Source: Pseudomonadota bacterium (lineage in GTDB: Bacteria > Pseudomonadota > Gammaproteobacteria > Steroidobacterales > JBCBZW01). Taken from it: a stretch of DNA of 58,197 nt. The translations under genes and the position numbers were made by a program. Below the pieces are notes generated by a model, which ran no database searches, was not told where the DNA came from, and was given only the letters and a program-made list of their open reading frames with translations. The stretch is from contig JBCBZW010000023.1 in NCBI GenBank assembly GCA_039815145.1, positions 1-58,197 on the forward strand, written 5' to 3'. Positions 1 to 7,570 of this stretch are shown here, piece by piece. Numbering within the stretch: position 1 is the stretch's first letter; each line of letters opens with the position of its first letter.

Positions 1-2
1 AA

Positions 3-98
3 GCTGTGCGCGAGAATGCCCGCATGGATTTCATGGGCATTACGGATTTTCCGATGGGCGATACGGCTTGGGTTCACACGCATGGCATAGATATTGTC
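3..98 (+). other. unassigned AT-richer edge segment, possible coding fragment
   Basis: This edge segment is visibly less GC-rich than everything after it. One plus-strand frame reads through it without a stop, with protein-like composition, and continues antisense through the tRNA-His to a stop at 168-170. I do not recognise the peptide. The composition change coincides with the point where the tRNA-His loses its acceptor stem (about base 98), so this may be foreign DNA, the edge of an insertion or a chimeric contig end. It is too short to call a gene. Confidence 0.25.
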
Positions 99-165
99 GA
101 TGGGACTCGAACCCACGACGACCGGACTCACAATCCGGGGCTCTACCAACTGAGCTACGCCCACC
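92..165 (-). tRNA. tRNA-His (GTG), acceptor stem broken
   Basis: The D arm, anticodon arm with GTG, variable loop and T arm are a normal histidine tRNA, and the 5' end carries the expected extra G. The 3' acceptor strand should read CGCCCAC after the T arm. Instead it reads CGACAAT, so only about half of the acceptor pairs can form, and no CCA follows. It is the third tRNA in the tRNA-Pro/Arg/His order common in gammaproteobacteria. The gene is either a 3'-damaged copy or is interrupted by a junction near base 98. Histidine acceptance by this copy is doubtful. Confidence 0.65.
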
Positions 166-238
166 ATTGACCTTCTTACCTCGGACTCCCCCAAGAATCC
201 GTCCGCGCCGGATCAACTCGTCGCGGAAGTTGCGCGTT

Positions 239-315
239 TGGCGCGCCCGGCAGGACTCGAACCTGCGACCACCGGCTTAGAAGGCCGATGCTCTATCCAG
301 CTGAGCTACGGGCGC
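239..315 (-). tRNA. tRNA-Arg (TCT)
   Basis: A full 77-base cloverleaf. The acceptor strands GCGCCCG and CGGGCGC pair perfectly, the anticodon loop carries TCT (reads AGA), the T loop is TTCGAGT and the encoded 3' end is GCCA. It sits between tRNA-Pro and tRNA-His and is probably cut from one precursor made from the promoter at 493-521. Confidence 0.95.
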
Positions 316-369
316 TTGTTCGCTGGTGTCCGTCCGTGTTGCCGCCCCGCCGCTGGCTTGCCGTCGTCG

Positions 370-446
370 TGGTCGGGGCAGAGGGATTCGAACCCCCGAC
401 CCTCTGCTCCCAAAGCAGATGCGCTACCAGACTGCGCCATGCCCCG
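370..446 (-). tRNA. tRNA-Pro (TGG)
   Basis: A 77-base cloverleaf with perfectly paired acceptor strands CGGGGCA and TGCCCCG, anticodon TGG, T loop TTCGAAT and encoded ACCA end. It is the first tRNA of the leftward cluster, about 40 bases downstream of the promoter at 493-521. Confidence 0.96.
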
Positions 447-492
447 CCGTGTTTCGAGCCGCGGCCCGAGCCAAACGGCCACGGGACTCGCA

Positions 493-521
493 ATGATAGG
501 GCGAGGGACCTGGACCGTCAA
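493..521 (-). promoter_or_regulatory. sigma70-type promoter of the tRNA cluster
   Basis: On the minus strand TTGACG (516-521) and TATCAT (493-498) are separated by 17 bases, followed by a GC-rich start region as usual for stable-RNA promoters. The -35 hexamer contains the TGA stop codon of the upstream metallo-beta-lactamase gene (518-520), so the two units are fused end to end. Confidence 0.75.
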
Positions 522-1264
522 TCGCTCGCAACGGCGTCCTTGGCGAGGGTCACCGTCCGCGTGAGCAGCTCGCGGCCGCCCGCCTTGCCATGGCTGGGCA
601 CGACGATCGTGGCGGCGGGAAAGCGCTCGGCGGCGGCCGCCACGGAGGCGCCCCAGGCCTCGACGTTGCCGTCCGCGGTGTTGCCGAGGTTGATCGCGTT
701 ACCGGGTCGCACGAGGCAGCCGCCGAAGAGCACCTCCCCTGCCGGCACGTAGGCGACGAGGTTGGCCACGGTGTGGCCAGGCCCAGGGAATAGCACCTCG
801 AGCGGGGCCAGGCGCGGCTCGGCCGTCACACCATCCTGATCGAACGCCAGATCGAACTCCGCGCGGGTCAGGCCGCGCTTTGGGGCGAACGTGTTGGCGA
901 CCGGGTGGGCGAAAGTGGCGATGCCCGCGGCGCGCAGGGTGGCGACGCCGCCCATCTTGTCGTTGTGGGCGTGGGTGCTGACGGCGGCCACCACCTCGCG
1001 CCCGAGTTCCTCGCGGACGAGATCCAACAGAACGCGGGTCTGCTCGTCGTTCCAGGCGGTGTCGACAAGCACCGCTTCGCCGTCCCCGCGCGCCACCACG
1101 AGGCCGTTCGAGCGGATCTGGCCCCAGCGCTTTGTCTGCTGGTAGCTCACGTGCATCCACACGCCCTCGGCGAGGGGCTCGGAGAGGTGCACGTCCGGTT
1201 CGGACTGTGCCGCGGCGACGCCTGCCACGAGCAGGGCCAGCGCGGCAGCGAGCAACCCCCTCAC
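518..1264 (-). CDS. NDM-like subclass B1 metallo-beta-lactamase
   Basis: Predicted periplasmic zinc hydrolase of 248 residues that should open beta-lactam rings. The GTG start overlaps the cysS stop codon (GTGA) and is followed at once by a signal peptide (hydrophobic residues 3-17, AxA-type cleavage near 19). There is no lipobox, unlike NDM-1. All B1 zinc ligands are present: H98, H100 and D102 in the HAHND motif, H164 in GPGHT, C183 in FGGC, and H225 in VPSH. The stretches VDTAW near the start of the core, HAHxDKMGG and FPGPGHT are very close to NDM. Arg186 stands where NDM has Lys224, the carboxylate-binding residue. Its position in the conserved cysS unit, with no mobile-element signature, argues for a resident gene. 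Family assignment is from recall of NDM/IMP sequences; activity is untested. Confidence 0.92.
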   Translation of the reverse strand: MRGLLAAALALLVAGVAAAQSEPDVHLSEPLAEGVWMHVSYQQTKRWGQIRSNGLVVARGDGEAVLVDTAWNDEQTRVLLDLVREELGREVVAAVSTHAHNDKMGGVATLRAAGIATFAHPVANTFAPKRGLTRAEFDLAFDQDGVTAEPRLAPLEVLFPGPGHTVANLVAYVPAGEVLFGGCLVRPGNAINLGNTADGNVEAWGASVAAAAERFPAATIVVPSHGKAGGRELLTRTVTLAKDAVASD

Positions 1265-2703
1265 CCGCGCCGCCAGGTGGTGGCGCCGGCGCCGTCCTCC
1301 AGCACGATCCCTTGGGCGGCGAGCTCGTCGCGGATCTCGTCGGACCGAGCAAAGTTCTTCGCCTTGCGGGCCTCCGTGCGCTCCACCACCAGGGCGTCGA
1401 TCTGCGCGTCGCTCAAGGCGCTCGCGGCCGCCTCCGCAGGCACGGGCTGGGCCGGGCGCTTGAGCCACTCGTCCGCCGACTCGCGCAGCAGGCCAAGCAC
1501 ACCGGCCAGGCGCTTCATCAGCGCACCGTGCGCCAGCGCGGACGCGCCGTCGCCGGCATCCTTGAGGCGGTTGATCTCGCGCGCCAGGTCGAACAGCACG
1601 GACACGGCGCCGGCCGTGTTGAAGTCGTCCTGAATAGCCGCGTGGAAGCGCTCGCTGTAGGGCTCATCACCGAGGCTCGCGATCAACGATTCCGCGCCCG
1701 CCTCGTCCGCCGGGAGCGCGAGGCCGCGCAGCGCCGTGTACAGGCGCGTAAGGCACGCGCGCGCGCCGGCGAGTTCCTGGTCCGAGTAGTTGATGGGACT
1801 GCGGTAGTGGCTCGCCACCATCAGCCAGTGCACCTCGTCGGGCCAGTAGACCTCGGTCACCTCGCGTACGGTGAAGAAGTTGCCGAGGCTCTTGGACATC
1901 TTCTCGGCGTTCACCTCCACGAAACCGTTGTGCATCCACATCTGCACGAAGCGCTCACCGTGAGCGCCGCAGCTCTGGGCGATCTCGTTCTCGTGGTGGG
2001 GGAACTTCAGGTCCATACCGCCGCCATGGATGTCGAAGGTGCGCCCGAGCAGGCGCGTCGACATCACCGAGCACTCGATGTGCCAGCCGGGGCGACCGGC
2101 GCCCCAGGGCGAGTCCCACGAGGGCTCGCCGGGCTTGGCGGCCTTCCAGAGGACGAAGTCGAGGGGGTCGTCCTTGGCCTCGTCCACCTCGATGCGCGCA
2201 CCGGCACGCATGTCCTCGAGCTTGCGGCCGGAGAGGCAGCCGTAGTCGGCGAAGCCGCTCACACGGTAGTAGACGTCGCCGTTTGGGGCGGCGTAGGCAA
2301 GGTCCTTGGCCTCGAGCTGCTGGATCATCTCGATCATGCCGTCGATGTGATCCGTGGCCCTAGGCTCGTGCACGGGGCGGTCGAGCCCGAGGGCCTCGCA
2401 GTCCTCGTGCATGGCCTTGATCATGCGCGCGGCGAGGTCCGTGAAGGCCTCCCCGTTCTCGTTGGCACGCTTGATGATCTTGTCATCGATATCCGTGATG
2501 TTGCGCACGTAGGTCACCTCGTAGCCGAGGTGGCGCAGGTAGCGGTACACCATGTCGAAGGCGGCGAGCATGCGCGCATGGCCGATGTGCAGGTAGTCGT
2601 ACACGGTGATGCCGCACACGTACATGCCCACCTTGCCGGGGGTCATGGGCTCGAAGGGCTCGAGCTTGCGCGTGAGGCTGTTGTGGATCTTCAACATGTC
2701 CAT
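1261..2703 (-). CDS. cysS: cysteinyl-tRNA synthetase
   Basis: Cytosolic class I synthetase that charges tRNA-Cys. The protein has 480 residues against about 461 in E. coli. The N-terminus carries the zinc-binding Cys (YVCGITVYD) and the HIGH signature (HIGHAR). The zinc motif GWHIECS, the FPHHENE motif and KMSKS follow in the usual order, and the C-terminus ends ...TTWRRG as in the family. The ATG at 2703 gives a start two residues before the family-typical MLKI. The stop overlaps the GTG of the downstream metallo-beta-lactamase, so translation of the two is probably coupled. Confidence 0.97.
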   Translation of the reverse strand: MDMLKIHNSLTRKLEPFEPMTPGKVGMYVCGITVYDYLHIGHARMLAAFDMVYRYLRHLGYEVTYVRNITDIDDKIIKRANENGEAFTDLAARMIKAMHEDCEALGLDRPVHEPRATDHIDGMIEMIQQLEAKDLAYAAPNGDVYYRVSGFADYGCLSGRKLEDMRAGARIEVDEAKDDPLDFVLWKAAKPGEPSWDSPWGAGRPGWHIECSVMSTRLLGRTFDIHGGGMDLKFPHHENEIAQSCGAHGERFVQMWMHNGFVEVNAEKMSKSLGNFFTVREVTEVYWPDEVHWLMVASHYRSPINYSDQELAGARACLTRLYTALRGLALPADEAGAESLIASLGDEPYSERFHAAIQDDFNTAGAVSVLFDLAREINRLKDAGDGASALAHGALMKRLAGVLGLLRESADEWLKRPAQPVPAEAAASALSDAQIDALVVERTEARKAKNFARSDEIRDELAAQGIVLEDGAGATTWRRG

Positions 2704-3195
2704 TCCGGTTGTTCTTCTCGAATCGTCCTGTGGCCCGTCGTGGGTGCGGGCTTCGGTACGGGTGGACCCGGGCCGCCCGCCTCCGCCGCTCGAGGCTAGG
2801 CATCGGCCGCACACCACCACGGTGATATCCGGGTATTGTCGCGCACCTGCACGGGAAAGGCCTCCCCTCGTCCTCTGAGCGCTCCACGCCGGCCGGCACA
2901 GCCGAGCAAGGCCTGCCCGGACCACCCCCGAGCCGGCCGAGCGACGAGACGGTCACACGCCTCGCGAGCCACCGCCAGGCCGGTGAACCGCCGAGCGCAA
3001 GGGCCGCGATCACCGCCTTACATGCGCAACAACCGCCCCCGGCCCTGGCGTCCATCGGTCACGCGGCAGGACTCCCCTGTCCTGTCATTGCCGACATGAG
3101 TGTCACCGCTGAGGGATATGTGGGGGCGCTGAGGGCTCGATGGTAGGGGCGCGATGCGGTCGGGCCCGAGCGTCAGAGAAGTGCCTCGAGCGACA

Positions 3196-3256
3196 AATCC
3201 GCGGGATTCGCCGCGAATACCGAACAAGGGCGAGGCAGATCACCCATTCGGGTGAT
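3196..3256. repeat. three short perfect inverted repeats
   Basis: Three dyads stand within 61 bases: AATCC-GCG-GGATT (3196-3208), ATTCG-CCG-CGAAT (3206-3218, sharing three bases with the first) and ATCACCC-ATTC-GGGTGAT (3239-3256). None is followed by a T run, so they look more like protein-binding sites than terminators. Confidence 0.4.
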
Positions 3257-3388
3257 AGCGCGGTCGACACCCGATGGCTCATGCTTAGCGAAGTCGTTGA
3301 AGATACAACTAGCGAGCCGACTCACAAATGTCCGGACAACTCTTCTAGTGTGATTACCTGAGGGTTTTTCGCACTCGGAATAGTCGTT

Positions 3389-3416
3389 TTGGCTCGCGCA
3401 AATCGGACGGTATGAT
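3389..3416 (+). promoter_or_regulatory. sigma70-type promoter for the cyclophilin gene
   Basis: TTGGCT (3389-3394) and TATGAT (3411-3416) with a 16-base spacer lie about 45 bases upstream of the cyclophilin start. Confidence 0.55.
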
Positions 3417-3460
3417 CCGGCGCTACCACGTGTCCGAGACGCAAGAATAAAGGAGCCAGC

Positions 3461-4042
3461 ATGCCCGGCCTGCGCACGATCCTCTCCGCCCTCGCCGCCA
3501 CCCTCGTCCTGGGCCTGAGCGCCACCACAGCGTTCGGCCAGGTCGCGATTCCGCGCGTGAAAGTGGAGACCACCCACGGCGATTTCGTGCTCCAGCTCGA
3601 CGGCCGACGCGCGCCCCTCACGGTGGCGAACTTCATGAAGTACGTGGAGGACGGCTTCTACGAGGGCACGGTCTTCCACCGCGTCATCCCCGGCTTCATG
3701 GCCCAGGGCGGCGGCTTCGACACGGAGCTGAAACAGAAGGAGACGCGCGACCCCGTACCTAACGAGTCCGGTAACGGCCTCAGCAACGTCCGCGCCACCA
3801 TCGCCATGGCTCGCACCAACGATCCGCACTCGGGCACGGCACAGTTCTACATCAACCTCGTCGACAACCCCGCCCTCAATCCCAACGCCCGGCGCTGGGG
3901 TTACACCGTCTTCGGTCAGGTCATCGAAGGCATGGAGACGCTGGACATCATCGCCGAGGTGCCGACCGGCCCCCGCGGCCCGATGCCCCGTGACGTTCCC
4001 CAGAGCAACATCATCATCGAGAAGATGACGGTGGTGCCCTAG
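3461..4042 (+). CDS. periplasmic cyclophilin-type peptidyl-prolyl isomerase (PpiA-like)
   Basis: Cis-trans proline isomerase of 193 residues. Residues 1-26 form a signal peptide (leucine/alanine-rich core, AFG-Q cleavage), so the enzyme should act in the periplasm. The cyclophilin core is recognisable: the FHRVIPGFMAQGG block with the catalytic Arg, the substrate-binding TAQFYINL block, and the Trp region near GYTVFG. The start has a good ribosome site, AAGGAG, eight bases ahead. In this neighbourhood beside cysS and lpxH one usually expects the cytosolic PpiB, so a secreted form is a small oddity. Confidence 0.9.
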   Translation: MPGLRTILSALAATLVLGLSATTAFGQVAIPRVKVETTHGDFVLQLDGRRAPLTVANFMKYVEDGFYEGTVFHRVIPGFMAQGGGFDTELKQKETRDPVPNESGNGLSNVRATIAMARTNDPHSGTAQFYINLVDNPALNPNARRWGYTVFGQVIEGMETLDIIAEVPTGPRGPMPRDVPQSNIIIEKMTVVP

Positions 4043-4079
4043 CGCGCCCACGCGGCCCTCGCTCGACGCACAGTCCCCT

Positions 4080-4811
4080 ATGCCCGGCACCACCCTGTTC
4101 ATCAGTGATCTGCACCTCGAGCCTGGCCAGGCCGAGGTGAGCGGGCAGTTCCTGGCCTTCATGGCCGAAGAGGCGCGCGACGCCGACGCCCTGTACATCC
4201 TGGGGGATCTGTTCGAGATGTGGATCGGCGACGACGACCCCACGCCCTTCTACGCGGAGATCAAGTCCGCCATCCGCGGCTTGGTCGACTCAGGCGTACC
4301 CGTCTACCTGATGCACGGCAACCGTGACTTCCTCCTGGGCGAACAGTTCTGTCAGGACACGGGCGCCACCCTGCTCGAAGAGCCTACGGTCATCGACCTC
4401 TACGGCTACCGCATCCTGCTGATGCACGGCGACCTGCTGTGCTCCGATGACGTGGACTACCAGAAATTCCGCGTCATGGTGCGCAACCCGGCCTGGCAAC
4501 GAATGATGCGTATGATGCCCTTCAAATTCCGCGAGGTCGCGGCGAAGAAGCTCCGCCAGCAAACCCGTGCGGCCACGGCGCGCAAACCCTCGGAGATCAT
4601 GGATGTAAACCATCAGACGGTACTCACCACGATGCGCGAGTACGATGTCGATCTCCTCCTGCACGGCCACACCCACCGGCCCGCGATCCATGAGTTCCCC
4701 CTGGAGGATGGCGTGATCGGCACCCGGGTGGTACTGGGCGACTGGTTCGATCAGGGCAGCGTGGTGCGCTGGGATCCGGAGGGCTTGGCGCTGGTGGAGA
4801 TGCGCCGCTAG
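4080..4811 (+). CDS. lpxH: UDP-2,3-diacylglucosamine diphosphatase
   Basis: Hydrolyses UDP-2,3-diacylglucosamine to lipid X and UMP in lipid A synthesis, at the cytosolic face of the inner membrane. The 243-residue protein carries the calcineurin-type metallophosphoesterase motifs in order: SDLHLE at the N-terminus, GDLFEMWIGDD, HGNRDF, MHGD and HGHTHRP. It starts 38 bases after the cyclophilin gene and is probably co-transcribed. Its last four bases overlap the end of the convergent miaE. The lipid A pathway shows the organism has an outer membrane with LPS. Confidence 0.96.
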   Translation: MPGTTLFISDLHLEPGQAEVSGQFLAFMAEEARDADALYILGDLFEMWIGDDDPTPFYAEIKSAIRGLVDSGVPVYLMHGNRDFLLGEQFCQDTGATLLEEPTVIDLYGYRILLMHGDLLCSDDVDYQKFRVMVRNPAWQRMMRMMPFKFREVAAKKLRQQTRAATARKPSEIMDVNHQTVLTTMREYDVDLLLHGHTHRPAIHEFPLEDGVIGTRVVLGDWFDQGSVVRWDPEGLALVEMRR

Positions 4812-5476
4812 GAGGCCACGACCGCCGCGCCCGCCGGCGCACCGGAGTGGAAGGCGAAGCCCGCATCAGGGCTGAGCACGAGCTCTCGCTCCGCCTGCAC
4901 CAACACCGCGATCCGCTCGCACAAGGCCGACTCGGGCATGGCACAGCCCTGCGCCTCCTCGCGCGCCAGTCGCAGGTATCTCTGGAAGTGGCGACGCTCC
5001 GCCGCACACAGCCCTGTGTAGAAGGCCTGAAGCTCATTGTCCAGGTGCGGGGCCAGGGCCTGGAAACGCTCACAGCTGCGCGCCTCGATCAGCGCCCCCA
5101 CGATCAGGATGTCCACCAGACGCTGCGGGTCTTGACGCTGCACGCACGCGCGCAGGCCCTCGGCGTAGCGAGACGCGGGCACGGATTGCCACGGGATGTT
5201 TCGAGTCCCCAGCAGCTTCGCCACCTGCTCGTAGTGCCTGAGCTCCTCACGGGCGAGGCGCGACATCCAGTGACAGAGCTGCGACTTCTCGGGATAGCGA
5301 AAGAGCAGCGCCATCGCCGTGGAGGCCGCCTTCTTCTCGCAGTTGGCGTGATCGATGAGCAGCACGGGCAGATTGCCCGCGGCCGCCTCCAGCCAGCTGG
5401 CCGGGGTGGCGCAGGCGAGGAGATCGGTGACGTCGGCGTCGTCCGCCAGCAGGGCACTGAGGTTTGGTGCGTTCAC
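4808..5476 (-). CDS. miaE: tRNA-(ms2io6A37) hydroxylase
   Basis: Oxygen-dependent di-iron enzyme that hydroxylates ms2i6A at tRNA position 37, giving ms2io6A. The 222-residue protein has the ferritin-like ligand sets: Glu in DHANCEKKAAST, E-x2-H in REELRHYEQ, Glu in EARSCERF and E-x2-H in AAERRHFQ. Start is GTG, ten bases after the hybrid-kinase stop, so it may be read as the last gene of that operon. It converges on lpxH with a four-base overlap. Confidence 0.93.
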   Translation of the reverse strand: MNAPNLSALLADDADVTDLLACATPASWLEAAAGNLPVLLIDHANCEKKAASTAMALLFRYPEKSQLCHWMSRLAREELRHYEQVAKLLGTRNIPWQSVPASRYAEGLRACVQRQDPQRLVDILIVGALIEARSCERFQALAPHLDNELQAFYTGLCAAERRHFQRYLRLAREEAQGCAMPESALCERIAVLVQAERELVLSPDAGFAFHSGAPAGAAVVAS

Positions 5477-5486
5477 GGCGCGGATT

Positions 5487-7070
5487 CTAGCCCGCGGCGC
5501 GGCGGCGTAGCACCTCGAACATGAGGGCCAGCAGGTCCTCGGGGGGAATCGGCTTCACCAGGAACTCATCGCAGCCCGCTGCCAGCGCGTCCTCACGGAC
5601 CGACACGTCGGTGGCGCTCATCGCGACGATCGCCCCGGTGTAGCCGTCCTCGCGCACGCGGCGCGCCGCAGCGAGGCCATCGTCGCCGCTCTCGAGGTTC
5701 AGATCGACCAGCACCAGCTGGGGCGGCTGCTTGCCGACTGCCTTGACCAGCGCATCGGCGCGACTCACGAAGGTCGGTCGGAAACCGGCGCGGCTCAGGA
5801 AGATCTTGAACAGGGCGGCGAGATCGGGGTCGTCCTCGCCCACGAGCACGTCGCCAGGTTGCAGGTCGATGTCGGCATCCAGCGCCTCGGCCTGCGCGCC
5901 CATGGCGATGGGGTCGGCCACGATACGGATGACGAAGCGGCTGCCCTCGCCCGGCGCGGTGTCGTCCAGGCTGATGCCGCCGCCCATGCGCTGGGCGATG
6001 AGCCGGGAGATGTGCAGGCCGAGGCCCGTGCCGTCCTGTCCCTCGCGACCGGCGCGATCGAAGGGCTCGAACACCCGCTCGCGCAACTCCGCCGGGATGC
6101 CCGGGCCCGTGTCGGCCACGGCGAGCTCGAGCTGATGTCCCTCGTCTTCCCAGTGCACGTCGAGGCGCACGCCGCCCTCCTCCGTGTACTTGATCGCGTT
6201 ACCCAATAGGTTCAGTAGCATCTGGCGCAGACGCATGCCGTCGAGGTGTAGTCGCTCGGGCAGTTCCGGGCTGACGAAGGCGGCGAAGCCCAAGGCCTTG
6301 TCGGCGGCCAGGGGCGCGAGCAAGGCGGTGAGGTGACTCACCAGGGCGCGCACGTCGGTGGGCTGGGGGTGGACGGACACCTCGGCGCTGTCGCGACGGT
6401 ACTGCTCCAGCGTAGCTTCGATAAGGCCCGCGATGTGCGTGGCGCTGCGCGAGATGACGCGAGCGTGGTCGCGCTGTTCGGGCACGCTTTCGAGCGCTTG
6501 CTCCAGCAGGCGTGCGTAGCCGGCGATCGCGCTCAGGGGCGTGCGCAGCTCGTGCGAGAGCATCCCGGCGAGGCGCCAGGTGGCGGCGCGAGCCTGTTCG
6601 GCCTGGTCGCGCCAGAGTTGGCCCTGGGCCGTGGCCTCGACCAACCGCCCCTGCAAGCGCTGGCTGCGGGCACGCGCTTCGTTTTCGCGCTGCTGCACAT
6701 CCCGCTCGCGCACGAGTTCGCCGTCCGCGTCTGCGAACAGCACGTGCCAACCGCTGCCGGCCGCTTGGCTCTCGGTACCGTCGGGCAGCACGTGCAGGTG
6801 CACGGCGCGGTGCTCACCGATGTTCACGAACGGCAGGGTCAAGCGCCCCGCGTCTTCGAAATGATCGAGGTAGGGGGCGCCGGCGCGCACGTCCATACCT
6901 CGCACGAGATCGCCAAGGCCGAAGCGCGACGGCTCGCCGAGCCACCCGCGCACAGCGTAGCGGCCGTCGAGGGAAAGGCAGAGCACGCCCTGCTCGCCAC
7001 ACTGGGTCAGCAGCTGGGTGTGCAGCAACTGCGCCGCCGGCGGCAGGGCGCTCGCGTCGAGGCGGCTCAT
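5487..7070 (-). CDS. hybrid sensor histidine kinase with C-terminal receiver
   Basis: 527 residues, no transmembrane segment, so cytosolic. Residues about 1-125 are a weak PAS-like sensor region, 125-165 a coiled-coil linker. The HisKA box SHELRTPL has the phospho-accepting H173. The HATPase follows with the N box (LLGNAIKYTEEGG), DTGPGIP and GTGLGL motifs. A receiver at the C-terminus has D456 in the VDLNLE context and the conserved Lys in LVKP. It starts inside the GTPase stop (ATGA overlap). The receiver needs an HPt partner to pass phosphate on; a stand-alone HPt is encoded at 11018-11332. Inferred role: input end of a phosphorelay linked to the GTPase/OmpA module. Confidence 0.92.
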   Translation of the reverse strand: MSRLDASALPPAAQLLHTQLLTQCGEQGVLCLSLDGRYAVRGWLGEPSRFGLGDLVRGMDVRAGAPYLDHFEDAGRLTLPFVNIGEHRAVHLHVLPDGTESQAAGSGWHVLFADADGELVRERDVQQRENEARARSQRLQGRLVEATAQGQLWRDQAEQARAATWRLAGMLSHELRTPLSAIAGYARLLEQALESVPEQRDHARVISRSATHIAGLIEATLEQYRRDSAEVSVHPQPTDVRALVSHLTALLAPLAADKALGFAAFVSPELPERLHLDGMRLRQMLLNLLGNAIKYTEEGGVRLDVHWEDEGHQLELAVADTGPGIPAELRERVFEPFDRAGREGQDGTGLGLHISRLIAQRMGGGISLDDTAPGEGSRFVIRIVADPIAMGAQAEALDADIDLQPGDVLVGEDDPDLAALFKIFLSRAGFRPTFVSRADALVKAVGKQPPQLVLVDLNLESGDDGLAAARRVREDGYTGAIVAMSATDVSVREDALAAGCDEFLVKPIPPEDLLALMFEVLRRRAAG

Positions 7071-7570
7071 GACAGGGCGATCTGCATGGCGAGCTGGGCG
7101 AACGCGAACTCCACGTTCTCGCCCGTGCGCGCGCTGGTGGTGACGGCACCGAAGCCAGCGTCGCGCCAGCGCTGCATGGACTGCTCGGCGAGCTCCGTCG
7201 CGAGATCGCGCTTGTTGATGATCGGCACGAAGGGGAGCCCCTTCAGCTGATCGTCCAACTGCTCGTGCAGGCCCGCCGCCACGTCCAGGGAAGCAGGGCG
7301 TGTACCGTCGGCCACCAGGAAGAAGCCCGAGGCACCGCGCGTGTAGGTGCGGTCGATGCTGGAGAGCGCCTCCGTGCCGGCAATGTCCCAGATCACGAAC
7401 TTGACGGCGCCGCCGCGCGGGGGCTCCACGGTCTTGGTGTCGATCTTCACGCCCACGGTGGTCAGGTAGTCCGCTGAATAACCGCCATGGACAAAGCGGG
7501 CGACGAGGCTCGTCTTGCCAACGCCCACATCGCCCAGCAAACAGATCTTATGCTTGGTGACCGCGTTCAT
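7067..7570 (-). CDS. Ras/Rab-like small GTPase
   Basis: A single-domain G protein of 167 residues. The P loop GDVGVGKTS spans 13-21, the switch I Thr lies near 38 (TTVG), G3 is WDIAGTE at 61-67, G4 is NKRD at 119-122 and G5 TSA at 145-147. It lacks a membrane anchor or prenylation Cys. The residue matching Ras Gln61 is Thr66, so hydrolysis may be slow without a helper protein, as in MglA-type switches. It overlaps both neighbours by four bases (ATGA), placing it strictly in one unit with the OmpA-like protein and the hybrid kinase. Family is clear; partner and output are inferred. Confidence 0.93.
   Translation of the reverse strand: MNAVTKHKICLLGDVGVGKTSLVARFVHGGYSADYLTTVGVKIDTKTVEPPRGGAVKFVIWDIAGTEALSSIDRTYTRGASGFFLVADGTRPASLDVAAGLHEQLDDQLKGLPFVPIINKRDLATELAEQSMQRWRDAGFGAVTTSARTGENVEFAFAQLAMQIALS

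Larger units (their letters stand above)
2704..3460. other. divergent intergenic region, cysS / cyclophilin
   Basis: About 750 bases between two divergent genes. I see no convincing coding frame: the open frames here are short and without ribosome sites. It holds a promoter for the rightward cyclophilin gene (3389-3416) and a group of short perfect dyads (3196-3256). The cysS promoter must also lie here, but I could not place it. Confidence 0.5.

Noticed and set aside
1-1300. Acquisition of the metallo-beta-lactamase by an integron or insertion sequence
   Set aside because: No inverted repeats, attC-like site, transposase or integrase; the gene overlaps cysS in frame-coupled fashion and has the base composition of its neighbours.
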